From Paucibacter sediminis (lineage in GTDB: Bacteria; Pseudomonadota; Gammaproteobacteria; Burkholderiales; Burkholderiaceae_C), in contig NZ_CP116346.1 of the NCBI RefSeq assembly GCF_030254645.1, positions 5,249,001 to 5,313,000 of the forward strand: a stretch of 64,000 bases of DNA, given 5' to 3'. The notes under the pieces are model-generated. The model saw only the letters and a list, made by a program, of their open reading frames with translations, searched no databases and had not been told where the DNA came from. The translations under genes and the position numbers were made by a program. This document shows positions 9,427-18,086 of this stretch, piece by piece (position 1 is the first letter of the stretch; every line of letters begins with the position of its first letter).

Positions 9427-11100
9427 TTACAGAACGATGCGGCGGAAGTCCGCCAGCAGCGATGCGAAGTAGACGTTGAAGCGGGCGGCCGCGGCGCCGT
9501 CGATGACGCGGTGGTCCCAGCTCAGCGAGAGCGGCAGCATCAGGCGTGGCTGGAAGGCTTTGCCATCCCACACCGGCTCGATCTGGCTCTTGCACACGCC
9601 CATGATGGCCACCTCGGGCGCATTGATGATGGGCGTGAAATAGCGCCCGCCGATGCCGCCCAGCGAGGAGATGGTGAAGCAGCCGCCGGCCATGTCGGCT
9701 GGGCCGAGCTTGCCGTCGCGCGCCTTCTTGGCGAGCTCGCCCATTTCCTGGCTGATCTCGAAGATGCCCTTCTTGTCGGCGTCCTTGATCACCGGCACCA
9801 CCAGGCCATTGGGCGTGTCCGCCGCAAAGCCGATGTGGAAGTATTTCTTCAGCACCAGCTTCTGCGTGTCGCCCTCGCCTTCCAGCGAGGCATTGAACTC
9901 GGGGAACTTCTTCAGCGCCGCCACGGCCGCCTTGATCATGAAGGCCAGCATGGTGACCTTGATGCCCGACTTCTCGTTCTCCTTGTTCGTCTGCACGCGG
10001 AACGCTTCGAGCTCGGTGATGTCGGCATCGTCGTGGTTGGTGACATGCGGGATCACCACCCAGTTGCGATGCAGATTGGCACCCGAGATCTTCTTGATGC
10101 GCGAGAGCTCCTTGCGCTCGATGGCACCGAACTTCTCGAAGTCCACCTTGGGCCAAGGCAGCAGGCCCGGCAGCGCAGCACCACCGGAGGCCGCAGCCGC
10201 CGCGGGTGCCGCGGCCTTCTGGGCCAGGGTCTGCACCGCACCGGCCATCACCGATTTGACGAAGCCCTGCAGATCGGACTCCTGGATGCGGCCCTTGGGG
10301 CCCGTGCCCTTGACCTCGTCCAGCGGCACGCCGAGTTCGCGCGCCTGGCGGCGGATGCTGGGGGATGCATGCGGCAGGCGGCCGGTGGGCGTGCTGGGCT
10401 CATGGGCCGGCAGCGCCGCGGTGGGTGCGATGCGCTCCACCGGCGCGGCGGGGGCGGCCGCCACCACGGTGTTGGCGCTCGAAGCGGCCGCGGCCGCCAC
10501 GGGCGCGGCCACTGCAGCCACCGCAGCAGCACCCTGCACTTCCACGATCGCCAGCAGGCTGCCCTTGGCGACCTTGTCGCCCAGCTTGACCTTGAGTTCC
10601 TTGACCACGCCGGCATGCGAGGACGGGATCTCCATCGAGGCCTTGTCGCTCTCCACCGTGATCAGGCTCTGCTCCAGCTTGATGGTGTCGCCGGGCTTTA
10701 CGAAGACCTCGATCACCGCGACCGACTCGAAGTCGCCGATGTCCGGCACGAACACCTCCACCAGCGCGCTGGTGGCGGGTGCTGCTGCGGCGACAACGGG
10801 GGCTGCCACCGGCGCGGGCGCCGCTGCCAACGTCGGTACCGGCGCGTCCGCGCCGGCCGTGCCTTCGGCCTCCAGCAGCAGCACCAGGCTGCCCTCGTTG
10901 ACCTTGTCGCCCACGGCGACCTTGATCTCCTTCACCACGCCCGCATGCGAGCTGGGGATTTCCATCGAGGCCTTGTCGCTCTCCACGGTGATCAGGCTCT
11001 GCTCCAGCTTGATGCTGTCGCCCACCTTCACCAGCAGCTCGATCACGGCCACGTCCTTGACATCACCGATGTCCGGAACCTTGACTTCTACCAATGCCAT
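9427..11100 (-). CDS. aceF: Dihydrolipoyllysine acetyltransferase (E2) of pyruvate dehydrogenase
   Basis: 557-residue core subunit moving acetyl groups to CoA. Two tandem lipoyl domains (residues about 1-78 and 110-190) each carry the motif [17 protein letters not shown] and are joined by long Ala/Pro hinges. A peripheral-subunit-binding domain follows near residue 235 ([27 protein letters not shown]). The C-terminal catalytic domain ends in [18 protein letters not shown] with the catalytic His and Asp. It starts 24 bp after the aceE stop. The two lipoyl domains are almost identical to each other and to that of the adjacent lpdA. Confidence 0.97.
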   Translation of the reverse strand: MALVEVKVPDIGDVKDVAVIELLVKVGDSIKLEQSLITVESDKASMEIPSSHAGVVKEIKVAVGDKVNEGSLVLLLEAEGTAGADAPVPTLAAAPAPVAAPVVAAAAPATSALVEVFVPDIGDFESVAVIEVFVKPGDTIKLEQSLITVESDKASMEIPSSHAGVVKELKVKLGDKVAKGSLLAIVEVQGAAAVAAVAAPVAAAAASSANTVVAAAPAAPVERIAPTAALPAHEPSTPTGRLPHASPSIRRQARELGVPLDEVKGTGPKGRIQESDLQGFVKSVMAGAVQTLAQKAAAPAAAAASGGAALPGLLPWPKVDFEKFGAIERKELSRIKKISGANLHRNWVVIPHVTNHDDADITELEAFRVQTNKENEKSGIKVTMLAFMIKAAVAALKKFPEFNASLEGEGDTQKLVLKKYFHIGFAADTPNGLVVPVIKDADKKGIFEISQEMGELAKKARDGKLGPADMAGGCFTISSLGGIGGRYFTPIINAPEVAIMGVCKSQIEPVWDGKAFQPRLMLPLSLSWDHRVIDGAAAARFNVYFASLLADFRRIVL

Positions 11101-11124
11101 TTCGTGTCTCCGATCGCCGCCGAA

Positions 11125-13830
11125 TCAGGCGTACAGCGGGTTGATCTTGTTGACGTTGATGCCGTACTTGGCGATCGCCTCGGCCACCTTGGCGGCCGGC
11201 AGCTTGCCCTCGTCGGCCAGGCTCTTGAGCGCGGCCACGACGATGTAGTGACGGTTCACCTCGAAGTGCTCACGCAGCTTGGAGCGGAAGTCCGAGCGGC
11301 CGAAGCCGTCGGTGCCCAGCACCTTGTAGGAGCGGCCCGCCGGAATGAAGGCGCGGATCTGCTCGGCGTAGTTCTTCATGTAGTCGGTGGAGGCGATCAC
11401 CGGGCCGCTGGTGCGGCTGAGCTGCTGGGTCACGAAGGGCACGCAGGCCAGCTCGGTGGGGTGCAGCAGGTTCCAGCGCTCGGCGTTCTGGCCGTCGCGC
11501 GCCAGCTCGTTGAAGCTCGGGCAGCTCCAGACATTGGCGCTCACGCCCCAGTCCTGCTCCAGCAGGCCCTTGGCGGCCTGGCTCTCGCGCAGGATGGTGC
11601 CCGAGCCCAGCAGGTTCACGCTCAGCGGGCCTGGGGCGGCCTCTTCCAGCAGATACATGCCCTTGATGATCTGCTCCTCGGTGCCGGCCTTCAGGCCCGG
11701 CATCGGGTAGTTCTCGTTCAAGAGCGTGATGTAGAAGTAGACGTTCTCCTGGTCCTGCACCATGCGCTTCAGGCCATGCTGCATGATCACCGCCACCTCG
11801 TGCGCAAAGGTGGGGTCGTAGCTGACGCAGTTGGGGATGGTGCCGGCCAGGATGTGGCTGTGGCCGTCTTCATGCTGCAGGCCTTCGCCGTTCAGCGTGG
11901 TGCGGCCCGAGGTGCCGCCCAGCAGGAAGCCGCGCGCCTGCATGTCGCCGGCGGCCCAGGCCAGGTCGCCGATGCGCTGGAAGCCAAACATCGAGTAGTA
12001 GACGAAGAAGGGGATCATGACCCGGTTGTTCGTCGAGTACGAGGTCGCCGCGGCGATCCAGCTGGCCATGCCGCCGGCCTCGTTGATGCCTTCCTGCAGG
12101 ATCTGGCCGGCCTTGTCCTCGCGGTAGTACATCACCTGGTCCTTGTCGACCGGGGTGTAGAGCTGGCCCGCAGGGTTGTAGATGCCGATCTGGCGGAACA
12201 GGCCTTCCATGCCGAAGGTGCGTGCCTCGTCCACCAGGATGGGCACGGTGCGCGGGCCCAGATCCTTGTCGCGCAGCAGCTGGGTCAGGAAGCGCACATA
12301 GGCTTGCGTGGTGGAGATCTCGCGGCCCTCGGCGGTGGGCTCGAGGATGGCCTGGAAGGTGTCAAGACCTGGCACCGCGAGCTGCTCGTCCGAACGCGGG
12401 CGGCGCTTGGGCAGGTAGCCGCCCAGTTGCTGGCGGCGCTCGTGCAGATAGCGCGCCTCGGGCGTGTGCTCGGCCGGCCGGAAGAAGGGGATCTTGGGCA
12501 GGTCGGCGTCGGCGATCGGGATGCCGAAGCGGTCGCGCATCGACTTGATGTCGTCGTCGGTGAGCTTCTTGGTCTGGTGCGCGGTGTTCTTGCCCTCGCC
12601 GCTCTTGCCCATGCCATAGCCCTTGACGGTCTTCACCAGCAGCACCGAGGGCTGACCCACGGTGTTGACCGCCTTGTGGTACGCGGCATAGACCTTTTGC
12701 GGGTCGTGGCCGCCACGGTTCAGGCGCCAGATGTCGTCGTCGCTCATCTTGGCCACCATCTCCAGCAGCTTGGGGTGCTTGCCGAAGAAGTTCTTGCGCA
12801 CGAAGGCGCCGTCATTGGCCTTCATGGCCTGGTAGTCGCCGTCCACCGTGTCCATCATGACCTTGCGCAGCAGGCCTTCCTTGTCGCGCGCCAAGAGCGG
12901 ATCCCAGTAGCCGCCCCAGATCAGCTTGATGACGTTCCAGCCGGCGCCGCGGAACTCGCCCTCCAGCTCCTGGATGATCTTGCCGTTGCCGCGCACCGGG
13001 CCGTCCAGGCGCTGCAGATTGCAGTTCACCACGAAGATCAGGTTGTCGAGCTTTTCGCGCGCGGCCAGGCCGATCGCGCCCAGCGATTCCGGCTCGTCCA
13101 TCTCGCCGTCGCCCAGGAACACCCAGACCTTGCGCTTGGAGGTGTCGGCAATGCCGCGCGCGTGCAGGTACTTGAGGAAGCGCGCCTGGTAGATCGCCAT
13201 CAAGGGGCCCAGGCCCATCGAGACGGTGGGGAACTGCCAGAACTCGGGCATCAGCTTGGGGTGCGGGTAGCTGGAGAGGCCCTTGCCGTCGACCTCCTGG
13301 CGGAAGGACAGCAGCTGCTCCTCGCTGATGCGGCCTTCCAGGAAGGCGCGCGCATAGATGCCGGGCGCGCTGTGGCCCTGGATATAGAGCAGGTCGCCGC
13401 CATGCGCGCCATCGTCGGCATGCCAGAAATGGTTGAAGCCGCAGCCCAGCATGGTGGCCAGCGAGGCGAAGCTGGAGATGTGGCCGCCCAGGTCGCCGCC
13501 GTCGTCGGGGTTCAGGCGGTTGGCGCGCACCACCATCGCCATCGCGTTCCAGCGCATATAGGCGCGCAGGCGCTCCTCGATGTCGATGTCGCCGGGGAAG
13601 CGCTCTTCCTGGTCGGTGGGGATGGTGTTGACGTAGGCCGTATGGGCCGAGAAGGGCACGTCGATGCCGGCCTGGCGGGCATGGTCGATGAGGGTCTCGA
13701 GCAGGAAGTGAGCGCGCTCGCCCCCTTCCTCACCAATCACGGCGGACAGGGCGTCCAGCCATTCCTTGGTTTCGAGAGCGTCGGTGTCATTGGCGGCGGC
13801 GCCGAGAAAAGACTGAGGCTGCGCGGACAT
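11125..13830 (-). CDS. aceE: Pyruvate dehydrogenase E1 component, homodimeric type
   Basis: 901-residue thiamine-diphosphate enzyme decarboxylating pyruvate and acetylating the E2 lipoyl groups. The start at 13828-13830 (MSAQPQSFLG) has AGGAG nine bases upstream; an in-frame extension further upstream lacks such a site. Visible landmarks are FLGDGEMDEPESLGAIGLA with the ThDP-binding GDGEMDEPE, VVNCNLQRLDGPVRGN, HQTKKLTDDD and the C-terminal FIPAGRSYKVLGTDGFGRSD. Length fits the E. coli-type homodimeric E1. It is the first gene of the operon and is divergent from a FixL-like kinase gene. Confidence 0.97.
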   Translation of the reverse strand: MSAQPQSFLGAAANDTDALETKEWLDALSAVIGEEGGERAHFLLETLIDHARQAGIDVPFSAHTAYVNTIPTDQEERFPGDIDIEERLRAYMRWNAMAMVVRANRLNPDDGGDLGGHISSFASLATMLGCGFNHFWHADDGAHGGDLLYIQGHSAPGIYARAFLEGRISEEQLLSFRQEVDGKGLSSYPHPKLMPEFWQFPTVSMGLGPLMAIYQARFLKYLHARGIADTSKRKVWVFLGDGEMDEPESLGAIGLAAREKLDNLIFVVNCNLQRLDGPVRGNGKIIQELEGEFRGAGWNVIKLIWGGYWDPLLARDKEGLLRKVMMDTVDGDYQAMKANDGAFVRKNFFGKHPKLLEMVAKMSDDDIWRLNRGGHDPQKVYAAYHKAVNTVGQPSVLLVKTVKGYGMGKSGEGKNTAHQTKKLTDDDIKSMRDRFGIPIADADLPKIPFFRPAEHTPEARYLHERRQQLGGYLPKRRPRSDEQLAVPGLDTFQAILEPTAEGREISTTQAYVRFLTQLLRDKDLGPRTVPILVDEARTFGMEGLFRQIGIYNPAGQLYTPVDKDQVMYYREDKAGQILQEGINEAGGMASWIAAATSYSTNNRVMIPFFVYYSMFGFQRIGDLAWAAGDMQARGFLLGGTSGRTTLNGEGLQHEDGHSHILAGTIPNCVSYDPTFAHEVAVIMQHGLKRMVQDQENVYFYITLLNENYPMPGLKAGTEEQIIKGMYLLEEAAPGPLSVNLLGSGTILRESQAAKGLLEQDWGVSANVWSCPSFNELARDGQNAERWNLLHPTELACVPFVTQQLSRTSGPVIASTDYMKNYAEQIRAFIPAGRSYKVLGTDGFGRSDFRSKLREHFEVNRHYIVVAALKSLADEGKLPAAKVAEAIAKYGINVNKINPLYA

Positions 13831-13978
13831 GTTGTCTCCTAAATCCTGCGTCGAAATTTTCCGGCGCGAGTTTCTCACAAGCTTTCTGAAATTCCAAATC
13901 GTGCGAGTAGGTTTCACATAATGAAATCAAAGGGATTGCTCGCTGGGCCGGCGGCGCGCGCGCCGGGATAATCGGGCC

Positions 13979-16531
13979 ATGCTTTCCCGTTTCGATTTCA
14001 AGGGCGCCTTGCGCCGCACGCTCACGCCGCTGCAACGCCTGGCCGCCACCTGGTGGCGGCGCCAGTCGCCCTCGCGCCAGGACCGCTTTGCCACCCTGGG
14101 CCCGCTGGTCTCGGTGATGCTGTTCCTGGCGGCCATCATCTTGGCCTTCTGGTACCTGCGCAACGAGGAAATCGAACGAGAGGCCGAGGCCGTCAAGCGC
14201 GATACCGAGATCGCCCAGCAGCAGATCCGCGTGCGCCTGAACGAGAACCAGGAAAAGCTGGTGGTGATCGCGCGCGACATCGTCACGCGCGCCATCGACC
14301 CGCAGGAATTTGGCGTGCAGGCGCGCGCCTTCGCGCGCGAACGCCCCGAGGTCACCCATGTGACCTGGCTGACGAACCGGCGCGACCGCCGCGCCAGCGT
14401 CAGCGGCGCCGGCTTCCAGGCCGAGAACCTGATGGTGCTGGACGGCGGCGACCCCTCCATGCCCAGCGGCAACCCCGGCACCGCCCCCGAGATCGCCTTC
14501 CAGGCCGCCAAGGAACGGCGCCAGGTGGTCTATTCACAGCCCTTCACCGACAACAACAGCACTTCGGTGTTCCAGGTGCAGGTGCCGCTGATCGACCGCA
14601 CCGGCTTTGCCGGTGTGCTGATCGCCGAATACTCGATCGAGGCCCTGCTGCGCTACTACGTGCCCACCGAGGTGGCGGGCCGCCATGCGGTCTCGGTGCT
14701 GGACGCACGCGAGCAGGTGATGGCCTCCACCGTCACCCCGATGCCGGGCCAGCGCATCAAGCGCGCCTCCATCGTCTCCGAGGTGCCGCTGGCGCCGGCG
14801 CTCAACGGCCTGGTGCTGCGCGGCCAGGGCTACCGCACCTCGATCGGCCTGATCAGCAACACCTTGTTCTGGATGGTGGTGGCCCTCTCGGTGCTGACGG
14901 TGTGGATGCTGCTGGGCACCTGGAAGCACATGCGCCGGCGCATGCAGTTCCAGACCGCGCTGGCCAACGAGACGAATTTCCGCCGCGCCATGGAGAACTC
15001 CATGCTCACCGGCATGCGCGCCATGGACATGGACTCGCGCATCTCCTATGTGAACCCGGCCTTCTGCGCCATGACCGGCTTCTCCGAGGCCGAGCTGATC
15101 GGCCGCAAGCCGCCCTTCCCCTATTGGCCGCCGGACCGCTTCGAAGAGAACGCGCGCCTCTTGCAGCAGGAGATCCACGGCCGCAGCCCGGCCGGCGGCG
15201 CCGAGGTCAAGGTGATGCGCAAGGACGGCACCATCTTCGACGCCCGCATGTATGTCTCGCCCCTGATCGACCCCAAGGGCAAGCAGAGCGGCTGGATGAC
15301 CTCGATGACCAATATCACCGAGGCCAAGCGCGTGCGCGACCAGCTCAGCGCCTCGCACGAGCGCTTCACCACCGTGCTAGAGGGGCTGGACGCGGCGGTC
15401 TCGGTGCTGTCCGTCCAGCAGGGCGAGCTGCTGTTCGCGAACCGCAGCTACCGGCTCTGGTTCGGCGCCGACCCCAAGGGCCATGCCATGCTGGCCGGCA
15501 GCCAGCTGAGCCGCAGCAAGGACGATCCCGACGCCGACGACGAGGTGGACGACTATTCCGGCCTGCCGGCCCAGCATCTCACCGAGGTGGGCTCGGACCC
15601 GCGCGAGGTCTATATCGAGGGCCTGGAGATGTGGTTTGACGTGCGCGCCCGCTACCTGCAGTGGACCGACGGCCGCCTCGCGCAGATGCTGATCGCCACC
15701 GACATCACCGCGCGCCGCCGCGCCGAGGAGCAGGCCGCCCAGCAGGCCGAGAAGGCCCAGGTCACCAGCCGCCTGATGACCATGGGCGAGATGGCCTCCA
15801 GCGTGGCGCATGAGCTGAACCAGCCGCTCACCGCCATCACCAACTACTGCAACGGCATGGTCTCGCGCGTGCGCAACGACGCGATCCAGAAGGACGATCT
15901 GCTGGCCGCACTGGAGAAGACCGCCAAGCAGGCGCAGCGCGCCGGCCAGATCATCCACCGCATCCGCAACTTCGTGAAGCGCAGCGAACCGCAGCGCCAG
16001 GCCTCCAGCGCGCATGCCATCGTCGAGGACGCGGTGGAGCTGGCCGGCATCGAGCTGCGCCGCCGCAACGTGGCCATCCACACCTATGTGGCGCAGCGCC
16101 TGCCCACCCTGATGGTGGACCCGATCCTGATCGAGCAGGTGCTGATGAACCTGCTGAAGAACGCCGCCGAGGCGATCGACAACGCCGCGCTGCCGGTCTC
16201 GCGCCGCCATATCGAGCTGCGCGTGGTGCCCAAGCACACGGCCGAGTTGGGCGGCAATATCGAGTTCTCCGTCACCGACATGGGGCCGGGTTTGCCCGAT
16301 GAGGTGATCGAGCGCATGTACGAGGCCTTTTTCTCCACCAAGTCCGATGGCATGGGCATTGGCTTAGGGTTATGCCGGTCTATCGTGGAGTCCCACCACG
16401 GCCGGATCCGTGCCGAGAACCTCTACAATGGCGCCTCCATCGTGGGGTGCAGGTTCGCCTTCACCATCCCCGTCGAACTATCCCGTCCCGAACCCTCGGG
16501 ACCCGCCCTGAACACTGCTGCGACACCATGA
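13979..16531 (+). CDS. Membrane-bound PAS-domain sensor histidine kinase (FixL/TodS-like)
   Basis: 850-residue sensor kinase. A first membrane helix at about residues 41-60 and a second at about 296-315 enclose a periplasmic sensor region of roughly 235 residues. Two PAS modules follow (about 330-450, with AMENSMLTGMRAMDMD and YVNPAFCAMTGFSEAE, and about 455-580). The kinase core has the H-box MGEMASSVAHELNQPLTAI, N-box LLKNAAEAID, and FFSTKSDGMGIGLGLCRSIV. Its stop overlaps the start of the FixJ-like regulator as ATGA, so they are a cognate pair. It is divergent from aceE; no ligand can be read from the sequence. Confidence 0.93.
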   Translation: MLSRFDFKGALRRTLTPLQRLAATWWRRQSPSRQDRFATLGPLVSVMLFLAAIILAFWYLRNEEIEREAEAVKRDTEIAQQQIRVRLNENQEKLVVIARDIVTRAIDPQEFGVQARAFARERPEVTHVTWLTNRRDRRASVSGAGFQAENLMVLDGGDPSMPSGNPGTAPEIAFQAAKERRQVVYSQPFTDNNSTSVFQVQVPLIDRTGFAGVLIAEYSIEALLRYYVPTEVAGRHAVSVLDAREQVMASTVTPMPGQRIKRASIVSEVPLAPALNGLVLRGQGYRTSIGLISNTLFWMVVALSVLTVWMLLGTWKHMRRRMQFQTALANETNFRRAMENSMLTGMRAMDMDSRISYVNPAFCAMTGFSEAELIGRKPPFPYWPPDRFEENARLLQQEIHGRSPAGGAEVKVMRKDGTIFDARMYVSPLIDPKGKQSGWMTSMTNITEAKRVRDQLSASHERFTTVLEGLDAAVSVLSVQQGELLFANRSYRLWFGADPKGHAMLAGSQLSRSKDDPDADDEVDDYSGLPAQHLTEVGSDPREVYIEGLEMWFDVRARYLQWTDGRLAQMLIATDITARRRAEEQAAQQAEKAQVTSRLMTMGEMASSVAHELNQPLTAITNYCNGMVSRVRNDAIQKDDLLAALEKTAKQAQRAGQIIHRIRNFVKRSEPQRQASSAHAIVEDAVELAGIELRRRNVAIHTYVAQRLPTLMVDPILIEQVLMNLLKNAAEAIDNAALPVSRRHIELRVVPKHTAELGGNIEFSVTDMGPGLPDEVIERMYEAFFSTKSDGMGIGLGLCRSIVESHHGRIRAENLYNGASIVGCRFAFTIPVELSRPEPSGPALNTAATP

Positions 16532-17151
16532 GCCTGATTCCTAAGAAGGGCAACGTCTACGTTGTCGATGATGACGAAGCCGTGCGCGATTCCCTGCAAT
16601 GGCTGCTGGAGGGCAAGGACTACCGCGTCAAGTGCTTTGACTCCGCCGAGTCGTTCCTGAGCCGTTACGACCCGCGCGAAGTGGCCTGCCTGATTGCCGA
16701 CATCCGCATGGAAGGCATGAGCGGCCTGGAGCTGCAGGACCGCCTGCTGGAACGCCGCAGCCCGCTGCCCGTGGTCTTCATCACCGGCCATGGCGACGTG
16801 CCGATGGCGGTGCAGACCATGAAGAAGGGCGCGATGGACTTCATCGAGAAGCCCTTCAAGGAAGACGAGTTGCTGGCCCTGGTGGAGCGCATGCTCGACC
16901 AGGCGCGCGACGCCTTCTCCAGCCACCAGGAAGCCGCCAGCCGCGACGCCCTGCTCTCGCGCCTCACCACCCGCGAGGCCCAGGTGCTGGAGCGCATCGT
17001 CGCCGGCCGCCTCAACAAGCAGATCGCCGACGATCTGGGCATCAGCATCAAGACGGTGGAGGCGCACCGCGCCAACATCATGGAGAAGCTGAACGCCAAC
17101 ACCGTGGCCGACCTGCTCAAGATTGCCTTGGGCGCACCCGCCAAGGCCTGA
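16528..17151 (+). CDS. FixJ-family response regulator
   Basis: 207 residues, start at 16528 (MSLIPKKGN) overlapping the kinase stop by 4 bp. Receiver domain: [14 protein letters not shown], phospho-acceptor Asp58 in [23 protein letters not shown], and the switch Lys in [15 protein letters not shown] LuxR/GerE-type helix-turn-helix fills residues about 145-205 ([34 protein letters not shown]). It is the output of the preceding PAS kinase and ends at a strong terminator (17172-17197). Target promoters are unknown. The aceE promoter 2.7 kb away is a candidate only by proximity. Confidence 0.95.
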   Translation: MSLIPKKGNVYVVDDDEAVRDSLQWLLEGKDYRVKCFDSAESFLSRYDPREVACLIADIRMEGMSGLELQDRLLERRSPLPVVFITGHGDVPMAVQTMKKGAMDFIEKPFKEDELLALVERMLDQARDAFSSHQEAASRDALLSRLTTREAQVLERIVAGRLNKQIADDLGISIKTVEAHRANIMEKLNANTVADLLKIALGAPAKA

Positions 17152-17171
17152 CAAGACCTGCCCCCATCCGA

Positions 17172-17197
17172 GGCCGCTGATTGTTCAGCGGCCTTTT
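17172..17197 (+). terminator. Intrinsic terminator after the FixL/FixJ pair
   Basis: Perfect 9-bp stem: GGCCGCTGA (17172-17180), loop TTGT, TCAGCGGCC (17185-17193), followed by TTTT. It separates the two-component operon from folD, whose Shine-Dalgarno AAGGAG begins only 8 bp after the T-run. The folD transcript must therefore start within or read through this region. Confidence 0.9.
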
Positions 17198-17218
17198 GCA
17201 TTCCAAGGAGTCCTCACC

Positions 17219-18082
17219 ATGACCGCCCAACTGATCGACGGCAACGCCCTCTCCAAGCAACTCCGCGCCGAGGTGGCGCAGCGCGCCGCGGCGCTCACGG
17301 CCAAGGGGCTCAAGCCCGGCCTGGCGGTGGTGCTGGTGGGCGACAACCAGGCCAGCCAGGTCTATGTGCGCAACAAGGTCAAGGCCTGCGAGGACGCCGG
17401 CCTGCACTCGGTGCTGGAGAAGTACGAGGCCACGATGAGCGAGGCCGAGCTGCTGGCGCGCGTCGAGGCGCTCAATAACGACCCCAGCATCCACGGCATC
17501 CTGGTGCAGCTGCCGCTGCCCAAGCACATCGACGACCACAAGGTCATCGAGGCGATCTCGCCCGAGAAGGACGTGGACGGCTTCCACGTCGCCAGCGCCG
17601 GCGCGCTGATGGTGGGCGAGCAAGGCTTCAAGGCCTGCACCCCTTATGGCTGCATGAAGATGCTGGAGAGCATCGGCATGCAGGATCTGCGCGGCAAGCA
17701 TGCGGTGGTGATCGGCCGCAGCAATATCGTCGGCAAGCCGATGGCGATGATGCTGCTGCAAGCGAACGCCACCGTGACCATCTGCCACAGCGGCACCGCC
17801 GACCTGGCCGCGATGACGCGCCAGGCCGACGTGGTCGTGGCCGCGGTGGGCAAGCGCAATGTGCTGACCAAGGACATGGTCAAGCCCGGCGCGGTGGTGA
17901 TCGACGTGGGCATGAACCGCAACGACGAAGGCAAGCTCTGCGGCGACGTGGACTTCGAGGGCGTGAAGCAGGTGGCCGGCTGGATCACCCCGGTGCCGGG
18001 CGGGGTCGGCCCCATGACCATCACCATGCTGCTGGTCAACACGCTAGAGTCGGCCGAACGCTGCGCCGCTGCGAATCGCTGA
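17219..18082 (+). CDS. folD: Bifunctional methylenetetrahydrofolate dehydrogenase/cyclohydrolase
   Basis: 287-residue enzyme converting 5,10-methylene-THF to 10-formyl-THF. The start at 17219 ([14 protein letters not shown]) has AAGGAG 8 bases upstream. Motifs seen: the catalytic [13 protein letters not shown] with the conserved Tyr and Lys, [12 protein letters not shown], the Rossmann region [20 protein letters not shown], and the C-terminal [18 protein letters not shown]. Length is normal. It lies 4 bp upstream of prlC and is probably cotranscribed with it. Confidence 0.97.
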   Translation: MTAQLIDGNALSKQLRAEVAQRAAALTAKGLKPGLAVVLVGDNQASQVYVRNKVKACEDAGLHSVLEKYEATMSEAELLARVEALNNDPSIHGILVQLPLPKHIDDHKVIEAISPEKDVDGFHVASAGALMVGEQGFKACTPYGCMKMLESIGMQDLRGKHAVVIGRSNIVGKPMAMMLLQANATVTICHSGTADLAAMTRQADVVVAAVGKRNVLTKDMVKPGAVVIDVGMNRNDEGKLCGDVDFEGVKQVAGWITPVPGGVGPMTITMLLVNTLESAERCAAANR

Positions 18083-18086
18083 GCCC

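Noticed and set aside
9511-13842. A 1443-codon open frame on the plus strand opposite aceF and aceE
   Set aside because: Its His/Ala/Gln-rich translation is the mirror of strong GC-codon bias on the minus strand. The minus-strand frames encode complete, motif-bearing E2 and E1 subunits.
13911-13929. TTTCA-N5-TGAAA palindrome before aceE as a PdhR-type operator
   Set aside because: Arms of only 5 bp and no resemblance to the known PdhR site; too weak to list as a feature.
16372-16527. Extended start of the FixJ-like regulator inside the kinase gene
   Set aside because: The extension lies wholly within the kinase coding sequence in another frame; the ATGA junction at 16528 gives a normal receiver start.
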